DNA of 28,511 nucleotides from an uncultured Shinella sp. (GTDB lineage: Bacteria; Pseudomonadota; Alphaproteobacteria; Rhizobiales; Rhizobiaceae). The position numbers were made by a program, and so were the translations under genes. The notes beneath the pieces are model-generated. The model ran no database searches. It was not told where the DNA came from and saw nothing but the letters and a program-made list of their open reading frames with translations. Location of the stretch: contig NZ_CAMLFY010000051.1 in assembly GCF_946479415.1 (NCBI RefSeq), forward strand, positions 1 to 28,511. The letters run 5' to 3'. Positions 15,489-23,174 of the stretch are shown here, piece after piece. How positions within the stretch are numbered: position 1 is the stretch's first letter; the number at the start of each line of letters is the position of its first letter.

Positions 15489-16199
15489 ATGAAAACGATC
15501 GGCCTTATCGGCGGCATGAGCTTCGAGAGCACGGCGGTCTATTACCGCATGATCAACGAGGCCGTGCGCGAGCGGCTTGGCGGTCTGCATTCGGCGGAGG
15601 TGCTGGTGCATTCGGTCGATTTCCAGTCGATCGTCGAGCTTCAGAAGGCCGGCCGCTGGGATGCCGCCGGCGCACGGCTCGGCGCGGTTGCCGCCGGTCT
15701 TGAGAAGGCCGGCGCCGATTGCGTGCTGATCTGCACCAACACGATGCACCTCGTCGCCGATGCCGTGCAGGCCGCGACCAAGGCGACGCTCCTCAACATC
15801 ATCGATGAAACGGCAAGCGAAATCCTCGCCGCCGGCAAGCGCCGTCCGCTGCTGCTCGCCACGCGCTACACGATGGAACACGGGTTCTATGCGGACCGCA
15901 TGAAGGCCACCGGCCTCGACGTCATGGTGCCCGATGAAACCGGCCGCATCCTGATGCATGACGTCATCTTCAACGAACTCTGCCAGGGCAAGGTGCTCGA
16001 CACGTCGCGCGACCGCGTGCTGGCCCTGATCGATGCTGCGCGCGCTGAGGGTGCCGACAGTGTTATCCTCGGCTGCACGGAAATCTGCCTGCTGCTCGAT
16101 CCCGATACCCTTGCGCTGCCCGGCTTCGACTCTACCGCGATCCACGCCAAGGCCGCTGTCGATTTCGCACTTGGCAAGGCCATTGCCAAGGCGGCATAA
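15489..16199 (+). CDS. Aspartate/glutamate racemase family protein
   Basis: 236 residues, normal for the aspartate racemase branch of the Asp/Glu/hydantoin racemase superfamily, which are cofactor-free cytosolic enzymes. The start MKTIGLIGGMSFESTAVYYRMIN is diagnostic. The two catalytic cysteines are both present: ICTNTMHL (about residue 82) and ILGCTEICLLL (about residue 195). It should interconvert L- and D-aspartate or a related amino acid; substrate choice is inferred from family. GGAGGAA precedes the ATG. The divergent Lrp regulator and the MarR-GNAT gene just downstream frame it; its stop codon overlaps the 27-bp palindrome of the next gene. Confidence 0.93.
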   Translation: MKTIGLIGGMSFESTAVYYRMINEAVRERLGGLHSAEVLVHSVDFQSIVELQKAGRWDAAGARLGAVAAGLEKAGADCVLICTNTMHLVADAVQAATKATLLNIIDETASEILAAGKRRPLLLATRYTMEHGFYADRMKATGLDVMVPDETGRILMHDVIFNELCQGKVLDTSRDRVLALIDAARAEGADSVILGCTEICLLLDPDTLALPGFDSTAIHAKAAVDFALGKAIAKAA

Positions 16200-16224
16200 T
16201 TTATTTGACTCAGTCAAATAAATT
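16198..16224. promoter_or_regulatory. 27-bp perfect palindrome, MarR-type operator
   Basis: AATTTATTTGACT and AGTCAAATAAATT are perfect 13-bp arms around a single C (16211). It ends 29 bases before the start of the MarR-GNAT gene and overlaps the stop codon of the racemase gene. Size and A/T content fit a MarR dimer site and autorepression. It may also act as a weak terminator for the racemase gene. Confidence 0.75.
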
Positions 16225-16253
16225 GAGGCACATGGTGATCGAAGGAGATCATC

Positions 16254-17219
16254 ATGACTGCCCATGCCCGTACCGAAGCCGCATTCGACCCGATCGAGAC
16301 GATCCGCGCCTTCAACCGCTTCTACACAAACCGGATCGGCGTGCTCGATCGCGCCTATCTCGACACGCCCTATACGCTGACGGAAGCGCGCGTGATCTAT
16401 GAGCTCGCCGCGCGCGGCACCACGTCGGCCTCTGAGCTCACCGAGGAGCTGTCACTCGACCCCGCCTATCTCAGCCGCCTGCTGAAGACCTTTGTCGGCA
16501 AAGGGTTTGTCGATGCCCGCAAGGATCCGGCTGACGGCCGCGGGCGCCTGCTCAGCCTGACGGAAAAGGGCCGCGCCGTTGCGGCCGACCTCGCCACGCG
16601 CTCCCGTGAGAGTATCGCAAGGCTCATCGAACCGCTGGCGCAAAGCGAACGGCTGGACCTGACGGCCGCGCTGCACCGCGCCACGAGCCTGCTCGCCGGC
16701 GCACCCGCCAAAGCCGTCATCCGTCCCCACCGCCCCGGCGATATGGGCCGCGTGATCGCCAGCCAGGCCCGGAGCTACACCGAAACCTACGGCTGGAACG
16801 ACGAATACGAGGCGCTGGTCGCGGAAATCTGCGCGCAGTTCCTGCGCAACTTCGATCCCGCACGGGAGCATTGCTGGATCGCCGAACAGGGAGGCGAGTT
16901 CGTCGGCAGCATTTTCCTGGTCAAGGCGAGCGAGACGACGGCGAAGCTGCGCCTGCTGCATGTTTCGGATGCCGCACGCGGTCAGGGGCTCGGCACGCGG
17001 CTGGTGACGGAGTGCATTCGTTTTGCGCAGGACGCCGGATATCAGCGGCTGGAACTCTGGACGAACGACATCCTGATCGCGGCCCGGCGCATCTATCAGG
17101 CGGCCGGTTTCGTGCTGGAGAAGGAAGAGCCCCATCACAGCTTCGGCAAGGACCTCATCGGCCAGACCTGGGCGCTCGACCTTGCAGGCTGGCAGCGACC
17201 GACCGCTCAGGCCTCCTGA
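16254..17219 (+). CDS. MarR-family HTH fused to GNAT acetyltransferase
   Basis: 321 residues with two domains. Residues about 15-150 are a MarR winged HTH (TLTEARVIYELAARGTTSASELTEELSLDPAYLSRLLKTFVGKGFV, then the wing DPADGRGRLLSLTEKG). Residues about 160-315 are a GNAT fold, with the acetyl-CoA-binding motif VSDAARGQGLGTRLVTECIRFA and the later ARRIYQAAGFVLEKEEPHHSFG. AAGGAGA precedes the ATG. This domain fusion is a known architecture; it is thought to link ligand or acetyl-CoA sensing to transcription or to acetylate a small molecule. The palindrome upstream suggests autoregulation. Its last 13 bases overlap the end of the convergent monooxygenase gene. Confidence 0.94.
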   Translation: MTAHARTEAAFDPIETIRAFNRFYTNRIGVLDRAYLDTPYTLTEARVIYELAARGTTSASELTEELSLDPAYLSRLLKTFVGKGFVDARKDPADGRGRLLSLTEKGRAVAADLATRSRESIARLIEPLAQSERLDLTAALHRATSLLAGAPAKAVIRPHRPGDMGRVIASQARSYTETYGWNDEYEALVAEICAQFLRNFDPAREHCWIAEQGGEFVGSIFLVKASETTAKLRLLHVSDAARGQGLGTRLVTECIRFAQDAGYQRLELWTNDILIAARRIYQAAGFVLEKEEPHHSFGKDLIGQTWALDLAGWQRPTAQAS

Positions 17220-18451
17220 AGTACCGTCTCCAACCAGCGGCACTCTTCGAGGCCGGCCCGTGTGAACGGGTCGGCCAGCGTGCCGGATACGATGGCGGCA
17301 AGGATCTGCGGGGCCGGCGGGATTTTCGCGATCGTCGCCACAAGGCGGTCGCGCAGCCAGGCGATCGCCCGCGAATCCGACTGGTAGAACGGTGTGAAGA
17401 CATAGGACAGCAGCTGGAACAGGCGCACATGGTTGCGCCGCGCGGCGGCATAGGCTGCCAGCCCCTCGTCCAGCGTCGCCGCAGACGACAACGCATGCGC
17501 AAGGGCCGCGGCATCCAAGAGCGCCATATTCGCACCCTGCCCGAGCTGCGGACTGGTCGAATGGGCGCTGTCGCCGATGAAGACGATGCCATCGGCATAG
17601 GGCGGCAGCGTGGTGCGGTGGGCGTAGCGCGCGAGCGTCAACTGGCCCCAGTCCGTGATCTGGTCGAGGAAGGGCACCGCCTCCGGCCAGTAGCCGGCAA
17701 TGCCCGCTTTCCAGCGATCGAGGCCGGCCTGCTTCACCGCCTCAGCCTCGGCCGTCTTGAGGCTCCAGAAGAAGGCGACCTTGCGCCCCTCACCGGCATG
17801 CGCCCGGCCGACCGGCAGCACGCCGATCATGACTTTCGCTGCGTCATATCGTTGAGTCAGCGCCGTAGAGTCATGCGCGATGTCGTCGCAATCCAGCGTC
17901 GCCCAAAAGGCACCCCAGGGCAGCTCCTTGACCGGCGGCGCAACGACGGAGGCGGCGACGAGCTGCGAGCGTGCCCCCGTCGCGTCAATCACCAGATCGT
18001 AGTCGCCGACGATCTCGCCATAGGGATCATGCAAAGCCGTGCGGGCCTGCCGCGTTTCGGCTTTCGCCAGCGTGATGCCGGTGCGAATGGGCAGGCCTTC
18101 GGCCACGACCGCATCGTGCAGGGTTGAAAACAGCGCGGCGCGGTGCACCGCCAGCCCGTAGCGACCGCCAGCCAGCGCGTCATAGCGCACATCGAGCACC
18201 GTCCGGCCACTCAAGGCGTCCGCGCCGTGCAGCCGGTCGATGCGGTTTCCGAGAGCATGGATGGCGGGCGAAAGGCCGAGCGCATCAAGCACGGTCAACC
18301 CGGTCGGCTGCATCAGAAGACCCGAACCAACGGGCGACGGATGCTCGAAGCGCTCGATCAATTCGACCCGATGGCCGGCACGCGCGAGGAACAATGCAGC
18401 AGCAAGCCCCGCAGGGCCCGCGCCGGCAATGCCGATATCCAATGGCTTCAT
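17207..18451 (-). CDS. FAD-dependent monooxygenase (PHBH/UbiH type)
   Basis: 414 residues of the class A flavoprotein hydroxylase family. The N-terminal dinucleotide motif is IAGAGPAGLAAALFLARAGHRVELIERF (GxGxxG). The Asp-Gly-type middle motif region is DYDLVIDATGARS, and the second FAD motif is FIGDSAHSTSPQLGQGANMALLDA. It should hydroxylate an aromatic or related substrate with NAD(P)H and O2. The frame runs open to 18565, but ATG at 18451, after GGGGACGGG, gives the expected N-terminus. The HxlR gene ends 22 bases upstream on the same strand, so the two probably form an operon. The 3' end overlaps the convergent MarR-GNAT gene by 13 bp. Confidence 0.92.
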   Translation of the reverse strand: MKPLDIGIAGAGPAGLAAALFLARAGHRVELIERFEHPSPVGSGLLMQPTGLTVLDALGLSPAIHALGNRIDRLHGADALSGRTVLDVRYDALAGGRYGLAVHRAALFSTLHDAVVAEGLPIRTGITLAKAETRQARTALHDPYGEIVGDYDLVIDATGARSQLVAASVVAPPVKELPWGAFWATLDCDDIAHDSTALTQRYDAAKVMIGVLPVGRAHAGEGRKVAFFWSLKTAEAEAVKQAGLDRWKAGIAGYWPEAVPFLDQITDWGQLTLARYAHRTTLPPYADGIVFIGDSAHSTSPQLGQGANMALLDAAALAHALSSAATLDEGLAAYAAARRNHVRLFQLLSYVFTPFYQSDSRAIAWLRDRLVATIAKIPPAPQILAAIVSGTLADPFTRAGLEECRWLETVLQEA

Positions 18452-18473
18452 GCCCGTCCCCGCTGCGTCTTCG

Positions 18474-18881
18474 TCAGTCCTGTTCCGCGTCATAGGCCGT
18501 GCGTGCGGCCCGGATCGCAGGATGGTTCTCCGAAGACCACTGCACGAGCGTGCGCAGAAGCGCAAGGAAGGAATGGCCTAGCGGCGTCAGCTTGTATTCG
18601 ACGCTTGGCGGCTGGGTCGGGTAGACGGTGCGCGTGAGATAGCCATCACGCTGGAGGTCCCGCAACGTCTGGGTCAGCATGCGCTGGGAAATATCGGGAA
18701 TGAAACGGCGCAGCTGCGAGAAGCGACGCGGCCCGTCGGCGAGGCCGAGGATCATCAGCGACGTCCATTTGCCGCCGACGCTGTCGAGCACATCGCGCAC
18801 CGGACAATCATCCATCGACATCGGCACGCCATCGATGAGCATGACGCGCTCGCCATCGGCGCTGCCGACGATCTTGTTCAT
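18474..18881 (-). CDS. HxlR-family transcriptional regulator (YtfH/QorR-like)
   Basis: 135 residues with the single HxlR winged [65 protein letters not shown], then [16 protein letters not shown]. The conserved N-terminal cysteine (Cys26 in DDCPVRD) is the residue that redox- or quinone-sensing members use. It is divergent from a QorB-like reductase gene, the arrangement of ytfH/ytfG in Escherichia coli, and leads an operon with a flavin monooxygenase. This suggests control of quinone or electrophile metabolism. Thiol sensing is inferred from family and position. Confidence 0.93.
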   Translation of the reverse strand: MNKIVGSADGERVMLIDGVPMSMDDCPVRDVLDSVGGKWTSLMILGLADGPRRFSQLRRFIPDISQRMLTQTLRDLQRDGYLTRTVYPTQPPSVEYKLTPLGHSFLALLRTLVQWSSENHPAIRAARTAYDAEQD

Positions 18882-19039
18882 AGTCGGTTCCCTTCAGGTA
18901 ACCACGGGAGAAAAAACTGCCTTCTTTACAGGCTCTATCAGATTACCAGATAAGAGCAAGTCTCAATAAGAGACCGACGTCCACGGGTTTGACGGCATCC
19001 CCCTGCCCCAGCCGAAACCCTGCCCAGAAAGGCATAGAC
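18882..19039. promoter_or_regulatory. Divergent promoter region hxlR/qorB-like
   Basis: 158 bases between divergent genes. Candidate regulator sites are the short palindrome GGTAACC near 18896-18902 and the imperfect repeat CTCTATC-(9 bases)-GATAAGAG at 18933-18956. Neither is strong. Confidence 0.4.
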
Positions 19040-19927
19040 ATGACCGACACCATTCTCGTCACCGGCGCTTCCGGCCAGCTCGGCCGCCTCGTCCTCGACA
19101 ACCTCATCGCTTCCGGCAAGGTCGCTCCCGCCAGCATCATCGCCGCGACCCGCGATGTCACAAAGCTGTCCGACTACGCCGCCAAGGGCGTGACCGTGCG
19201 CGCCGCAGATTTCGACGAGCCGGCTTCGCTCGACGCTGCCTTCACCGGCGTCGGCAAGGTCCTGATCATCTCCACCGACGCGCTCGGTGAAGCCGGCAAG
19301 CGCCTCGCACAGCACAAGGCTGCCGTCGCCGCCGCCAAGAAGGCCGGCGTCAAGCACATCCTCTACACCTCCATGCCGCAACCGGACGATTCGCTCGTCA
19401 CCTTCGCCCCCGATCATCTCGGCACCGAAGAGGCCATCAAGGCGACCGGCATTCCCTACACGATCCTGCGCGACGGCTGGTATGCGGAAAACCTGTTCAT
19501 GTCGCTGCCGCACGCGCTTGAGACGGGCTCCTGGTACACCTCGACGGGCCAGGGCAAGATCGCCCACATCACCCGCGCCGACACCGCCGCCGCTCTTGCC
19601 GGCGCCGTGCTGAAAGCCGGTAGCGAGAGCAAGATTTATACGCTGACGGGCACCAAGGCGCGCACGGCGGAAGAAATCGCCGCCATCGTCTCCGCCGCCA
19701 CCGGCAAGCCGTTGAACGTCGTGCATGTCACGGATGCGCAGCTTGCCGAGGGCCTGAAGGGCGCCGGTCTGCCGGAAGGCTTCATCCCCACCATCGTCTC
19801 CTTCGACGCCAACACGCGCGAAGGCAAGATCGCAGCCGTCACCGGCGATGCGGAAGCGCTCTCCGGCCGCAAGCCGACCGCATTCGAGGATTTCGTCGCC
19901 GCCAGCAAGGCAGCGTTTCTCGGCTGA
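19040..19927 (+). CDS. qorB: NmrA-like NAD(P)H:quinone oxidoreductase (QorB type)
   Basis: 295 residues of the atypical SDR/NmrA group. The Rossmann motif ILVTGASGQLGRLVLDNLI (TGxxGxxG) is at residues 5-22. HILYTSMPQPDDS and YTILRDGWYAENLF match the substrate-side segments of QorB/YtfG, which reduces quinones with NADPH in the cytosol. AGAAAGG stands before ATG 19040; the frame is open slightly upstream but without support. It is divergent from an HxlR regulator as in the ytfG/ytfH pair. The exact substrate is inferred. The 3' end is followed by a hairpin and the convergent pdxJ. Confidence 0.88.
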   Translation: MTDTILVTGASGQLGRLVLDNLIASGKVAPASIIAATRDVTKLSDYAAKGVTVRAADFDEPASLDAAFTGVGKVLIISTDALGEAGKRLAQHKAAVAAAKKAGVKHILYTSMPQPDDSLVTFAPDHLGTEEAIKATGIPYTILRDGWYAENLFMSLPHALETGSWYTSTGQGKIAHITRADTAAALAGAVLKAGSESKIYTLTGTKARTAEEIAAIVSAATGKPLNVVHVTDAQLAEGLKGAGLPEGFIPTIVSFDANTREGKIAAVTGDAEALSGRKPTAFEDFVAASKAAFLG

Positions 19928-19937
19928 TCACCAAACG

Positions 19938-19964
19938 ATGCGGCGCTCCCAAGGGGCGCCGCAT
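19938..19964. terminator. Bidirectional hairpin between convergent genes
   Basis: ATGCGGCGC and GCGCCGCAT form a 9-bp stem, extended inside by CCC-AA-GGG with one bulged base. It lies between the stops of the QorB-like gene and pdxJ. No T-run follows, but position and strength suggest termination. Confidence 0.65.
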
Positions 19965-19969
19965 TGCCG

Positions 19970-20722
19970 TCAGACATCCTGACCGCAGGCGCGGCGGAAG
20001 CGGCGAACGCTCTCCGCCATGCCATATTCCAGCGCATCGGCCGTGAGGCCATGACCGATGGAGACCTCCTCGAGGCGCGGAATGCGGGCGACCAGCGCCG
20101 GCAGATTGGCGACAGTGAGATCATGGCCGGCATTCACACCGAGGCCGAGTTCGAAGGCGATATCCGCCGTTTCCCCCAGCAGTTCGACCATGCGCACGGC
20201 TTCCGCCGGATTGTCGTAGCAGCCGCCATAGGGGCCTGTGTAAAGCTCGATCCGGTCGGCGCCGAGATCGCGCGCGATCGTCAGCGATTCGCGGTCCGGC
20301 TCGCCATCGGCGAAGACCGACACGCGCAGGCCGAACTTCTTCAGCCGCTCGATGATGTTGCCGAGCAGATTGTGGTTCTTGCGGAAATCCCACCCATGGT
20401 CGGAGGTCGCCTGCGCCGGGTCATCCGGCACCAGCGTCACCTGCTCGGGGCGATGCTCCTCGATGAGGCGCATGAAATTGTCTTCCGGAAAACCTTCGAT
20501 GTTGAATTCCGTACCGGAAAATTCGGTATCGATAAGGCTGCGGATCATGCCGAGATCGCTGAAGCGCACATGGCGCTGGTCCGGGCGCGGATGCACGGTC
20601 AGCCCGCTGGCGCCCGCTTCAAGCGCAATTCGGCCGATGCCCGTGACGCTCGGCCAGGGCAGGTCCCGGCGGTTGCGCAGCATGGCGATTGCGTTGAGAT
20701 TGACCGACAGTTTCGCAGGCAT
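19970..20722 (-). CDS. pdxJ: Pyridoxine 5'-phosphate synthase
   Basis: Last ring-forming step of the DXP-dependent vitamin B6 pathway: joins deoxyxylulose 5-phosphate and 3-amino-2-oxopropyl phosphate to give pyridoxine 5'-phosphate. The 250 residues form a TIM barrel. Family marks are [16 protein letters not shown] at the N-terminus, [16 protein letters not shown] (active-site His and Arg), [22 protein letters not shown], and ELYTGPYG near residues 160-170. ATG at 20722 is chosen because it matches the usual N-terminus and has AGGAGC upstream; the frame extends 10 codons further without support. It is a single gene with no other pdx gene nearby. The gene is transcribed away from the membrane-protein gene at 20972. 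Confidence 0.95.
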   Translation of the reverse strand: MPAKLSVNLNAIAMLRNRRDLPWPSVTGIGRIALEAGASGLTVHPRPDQRHVRFSDLGMIRSLIDTEFSGTEFNIEGFPEDNFMRLIEEHRPEQVTLVPDDPAQATSDHGWDFRKNHNLLGNIIERLKKFGLRVSVFADGEPDRESLTIARDLGADRIELYTGPYGGCYDNPAEAVRMVELLGETADIAFELGLGVNAGHDLTVANLPALVARIPRLEEVSIGHGLTADALEYGMAESVRRFRRACGQDV

Positions 20723-20971
20723 GACGACGCGGGCTCCTATGGCTGAAAACAAGGTCTAGCGCGTTGTTTCCACAAGGGCAATCGCCGGAAAACACCAGAT
20801 GACCGTACGCTGACCGACAATTGCCGCACACGTGGTCAACCACCTCTTGCTCATGATCAAGAATCACCGCTAAACTCATTGCGATTTGGGGATAGCGCCA
20901 TCCTGGCCGCCTCTGTTCCGCAACCGGGAAGGATCTCAGGCAGCGACGATGGCCTCCTCTATGGCAACACC

Positions 20972-22075
20972 ATGAGCAGGACGGACAGGCCGGCGTGCGA
21001 TCTTGTGCGGCGTGCGCTTCATGCTGTCATCGCAAGCGAGACTTTTGCCCGTTCCGAGCGGCTGCGCTCCTTCCTTTCCTATGTCGTGGAAAACGAACTC
21101 GCCGGCAAGGCTGCCCAGCTCAAGGGCTACAGCATCGGCATAGACGTGTTCGGCCGGCCGCCGGGCTTCGACGCCGGCAACGATCCGCTGGTGCGCGTGC
21201 AGGCCGGCAAGCTGCGCAAGCTTCTCGACCAGTATTACGAAACGGAAGGCACTGCTGAACAGCTGCGCATCCGCGTGCCGCTCGGCAGCTACGTTCCGGA
21301 ATACAGCGTCGCGCAAATCGGGCCGGATGCCGATGACGAACAGGCATCGAACACGGCAGAGGCGAACCGGCCTGCGCCCCAATACAGGCCGCGGCCTAAA
21401 CGCTCCTGGCTTCCCAAACCCATCTCTTCGCCGCTTGCGCTGTTCTCGCTGCTGCCGCTGCTTTTTCTCGCGCCCTCCGTCTATCCGGAAGCCACCAGCG
21501 CTGCGATTGCCAAGGTGCAATTCGTACTTTCGGCGCACAACCGGCTGGGCAGCATGGCCGACGCCCTGCCGCAATTGCACATCCTGCAATGCTGGCCGCA
21601 GGGCGGCGAATGCAACGCGCTTGCCCGCGCCATCTCCAGCTCCGCGGAATATCACCGCACCGTGCACCTCGCCGATGCTCGCCAGACCAGCGCGCCGCCG
21701 CCCCTTTCCTACTCCATTCGCGTGGAAAACAGGCCGGACGGGCTTGGCGTCTATGCGCGGCTGATCCACGACCAATCCGGCGCCACGATCTACGCACGGC
21801 ATTTTTCGCGCGACCAGCTGAAGAGCGACGCCGGCATCGCCTATGAGGCCGTCGCCTTCGCTGCCCGGACCCTGTCTGCGAGCGGGCCGCTTTACCGTCA
21901 CGCCATCCGCATGGGCACGGCAAGCCGCGTGATGGAATGTCTCTTGCTTCACAGCCAGGCGACACCGCGCGGCACGCCGCGTCTTAACCCGCCGGCCGCC
22001 TGTATCGCGATACCAGACCCCGCTCTTGCAAAAGCGGCTATCGTCGACGAGGCCAGCGCCACCTTGACGCGATAG
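20972..22075 (+). CDS. Membrane protein with adenylate-cyclase-associated N-terminal domain
   Basis: 367 residues from ATG 20972; a TTG at 20879 in the same frame would add 31 residues, and neither start has a clear Shine-Dalgarno. Residues about 10-110 (SERLRSFLSYVVENELAGKAAQLKGYSIGIDVFGRPPGFDAGNDPLVRVQAGKLRKLLDQYY ... LRIRVPLGSYVPEY) match the winged-helix-like module found at the N-terminus of many adenylate-cyclase/TPR proteins of rhizobia and acidobacteria. A basic linker (RPRPKRSW) leads to one transmembrane helix (ALFSLLPLLFLAPSVYP), then about 190 periplasmic residues that include a TolB-like YSIRVENRPDGLGVYARLIHDQSGATIYARHFS segment. There is no cyclase or TPR domain. Likely a transmembrane transcription regulator or signal receptor; function unproven. 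Confidence 0.75.
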   Translation: MSRTDRPACDLVRRALHAVIASETFARSERLRSFLSYVVENELAGKAAQLKGYSIGIDVFGRPPGFDAGNDPLVRVQAGKLRKLLDQYYETEGTAEQLRIRVPLGSYVPEYSVAQIGPDADDEQASNTAEANRPAPQYRPRPKRSWLPKPISSPLALFSLLPLLFLAPSVYPEATSAAIAKVQFVLSAHNRLGSMADALPQLHILQCWPQGGECNALARAISSSAEYHRTVHLADARQTSAPPPLSYSIRVENRPDGLGVYARLIHDQSGATIYARHFSRDQLKSDAGIAYEAVAFAARTLSASGPLYRHAIRMGTASRVMECLLLHSQATPRGTPRLNPPAACIAIPDPALAKAAIVDEASATLTR

Positions 22076-22142
22076 ACTGGCCGTCGCTGCCGTCGGGCGG
22101 GAAACCAGCCCAGAAAATACATCCCTAGATATAACGATAGGC

Positions 22143-22154
22143 AGGCTCGAGCCT
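22143..22154. promoter_or_regulatory. 12-bp palindrome upstream of the MerR-LuxR gene
   Basis: AGGCTCGAGCCT is a perfect palindrome 254 bases before the regulator start, flanked by TAGGC and GGGCCTA, which extend it imperfectly. It could be an operator; no regulator is assigned. Confidence 0.35.
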
Positions 22155-22199
22155 TGGGCCTATTTTACGAACCTGGGCGGATTAGTACTCTGTGCCGCT

Positions 22200-22253
22200 C
22201 CGGGTTCTCAAATCCGTGCACAATCTCCTTGCGAGATGGATTTGGAACCCTGG
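22200..22253 (+). ncRNA. Strongly structured intergenic RNA element (candidate leader or sRNA)
   Basis: GGGTTC (22202-22207) pairs with GAACCC (22245-22250), CAAATCC (22209-22215) with GGATTTG (22238-22244), and inside them ATCTC (22223-22227) pairs with GAGAT (22233-22237) over a 5-base loop. This gives an 18-bp interrupted stem with one bulge and a 7-base internal bulge. Two smaller hairpins follow at 22310-22322 and 22333-22348. No T-run closes the main stem. It is probably part of the 5' leader of the downstream regulator, or a separate small RNA. The plus strand is assumed because the next gene is on it. Confidence 0.45.
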
Positions 22254-22375
22254 CAGGATCGCGTGCGGCTTATCGGCGGACAGGCTGATGGAGCAGCAAT
22301 CGATAAAGGGGCGTTTTTCGCCGTCTCGATGTCCCGTCTCAACACGGGGTGCGGGCCGGCGATCGGGGGTAAGAC

Positions 22376-22411
22376 ATGACTGATCTTCTTATTTGCGGGC
22401 TGCTTTCATGA
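22376..22411 (+). CDS. Possible 11-residue leader peptide
   Basis: ATG at 22376 after GGGGGTAAGAC encodes MTDLLICGLLS and stops with TGA at 22409-22411, overlapping the ATG of the following regulator (ATGA arrangement). The regulator itself has no Shine-Dalgarno, so translation may be coupled. It is very short and could be chance. Confidence 0.3.
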   Translation: MTDLLICGLLS

Positions 22412-23094
22412 TGACGAACGAGTCGAAGAAAGTACCCGCCGACGCCCGCTCAGGCGCGCGTAAATCCATTCGATACCTGCCCGTGGCGCCGCTTCCGGCA
22501 AATCTGCCGGCGGGACGCCTGGCCATTGCCGATATGGCCAATGCCTTTGGCGTGACGCATCGCACGCTGCATTTCTACGAGGAAAAGGGCCTGCTCACCG
22601 CAGCCCGCGTCGGGCCCATGCGCGTTTATGGTCCGGAAGAAATCCAGCAGATGGCGGTGGTCAACACCTGCCGCGAGACGGGCATGCCGGTCGCCGTCAT
22701 CCAGGAATTGCTGGAGCGTCTTTCGTCCGCCGAAAGCCAGGACGATGCCGACACGATCTTCCGCACGGCGATGACCGCCCGCAAGCGCGAGCTGGCCGCC
22801 CAGCAATCGACGATCCGCCGCCAGATGCAGCAGATCAACGAATTGCTCGATTTCACCGGTGCGCTCGAGCCCGAGACCAACGACAACACGCCCCAGGCCC
22901 ATCTGACATCGGCGGAACTGCGCTGCCTCACCCTGATGGCCGAGGGATATCCGACGAGCCGTATCGCGCGCGTCCTTGAAGTGGAGCCCGGCGAAGTGCA
23001 GGTGATGGAAAAGAACATCATCGCCAAGTTCAACAGCAACAACCGTTTCCAGGCCGTCGCCAAGGCGGTCATGCTCGGGATCGTCGGCCATTAA
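22408..23094 (+). CDS. Double-HTH regulator: MerR domain plus C-terminal LuxR-type HTH
   Basis: 228 residues from ATG 22408 (22411 and a TTG at 22393 are alternatives). Residues about 38-105 are a MerR HTH: LAIADMANAFGVTHRTLHFYEEKGLLTAARVGPMRVYGPEEIQQM. Residues 106-152 form a helical, probably coiled-coil linker (RKRELAAQQSTIRRQMQQINELLDF). Residues about 166-225 (LTSAELRCLTLMAEGYPTSRIARVLEVEPGEVQVMEKNIIAKFNSNNRFQAVAKAVMLGIV) closely follow the LuxR/GerE HTH pattern. No metal-binding cysteine array of classical MerR metal sensors is present. Two DNA-binding domains in one chain are unusual. There is no ribosome-binding site of its own; it sits behind a structured leader and a possible coupled peptide. 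Target genes are unknown. Confidence 0.85.
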   Translation: MMTNESKKVPADARSGARKSIRYLPVAPLPANLPAGRLAIADMANAFGVTHRTLHFYEEKGLLTAARVGPMRVYGPEEIQQMAVVNTCRETGMPVAVIQELLERLSSAESQDDADTIFRTAMTARKRELAAQQSTIRRQMQQINELLDFTGALEPETNDNTPQAHLTSAELRCLTLMAEGYPTSRIARVLEVEPGEVQVMEKNIIAKFNSNNRFQAVAKAVMLGIVGH

Positions 23095-23108
23095 GGCTGG
23101 CGTTAAGC

Positions 23109-23129
23109 GGCCGGACATGATGACCGGCC
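23109..23129. terminator. Hairpin between convergent genes
   Basis: GGCCGG-(9 bases)-CCGGCC forms a 6-bp stem just after the stop of the MerR-LuxR gene and before the end of the convergent helicase gene. No T-run is present. Confidence 0.45.
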
Positions 23130-23174
23130 TCTCGTCTCCGTCTCCTGAAAGACGGTTCCTCGTGCGGGTCCCTA

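Noticed and set aside
22192..22383. 63-codon GTG-initiated frame in the structured gap
   Set aside because: It has no Shine-Dalgarno and follows a hairpin-rich stretch whose structure explains the sequence better.
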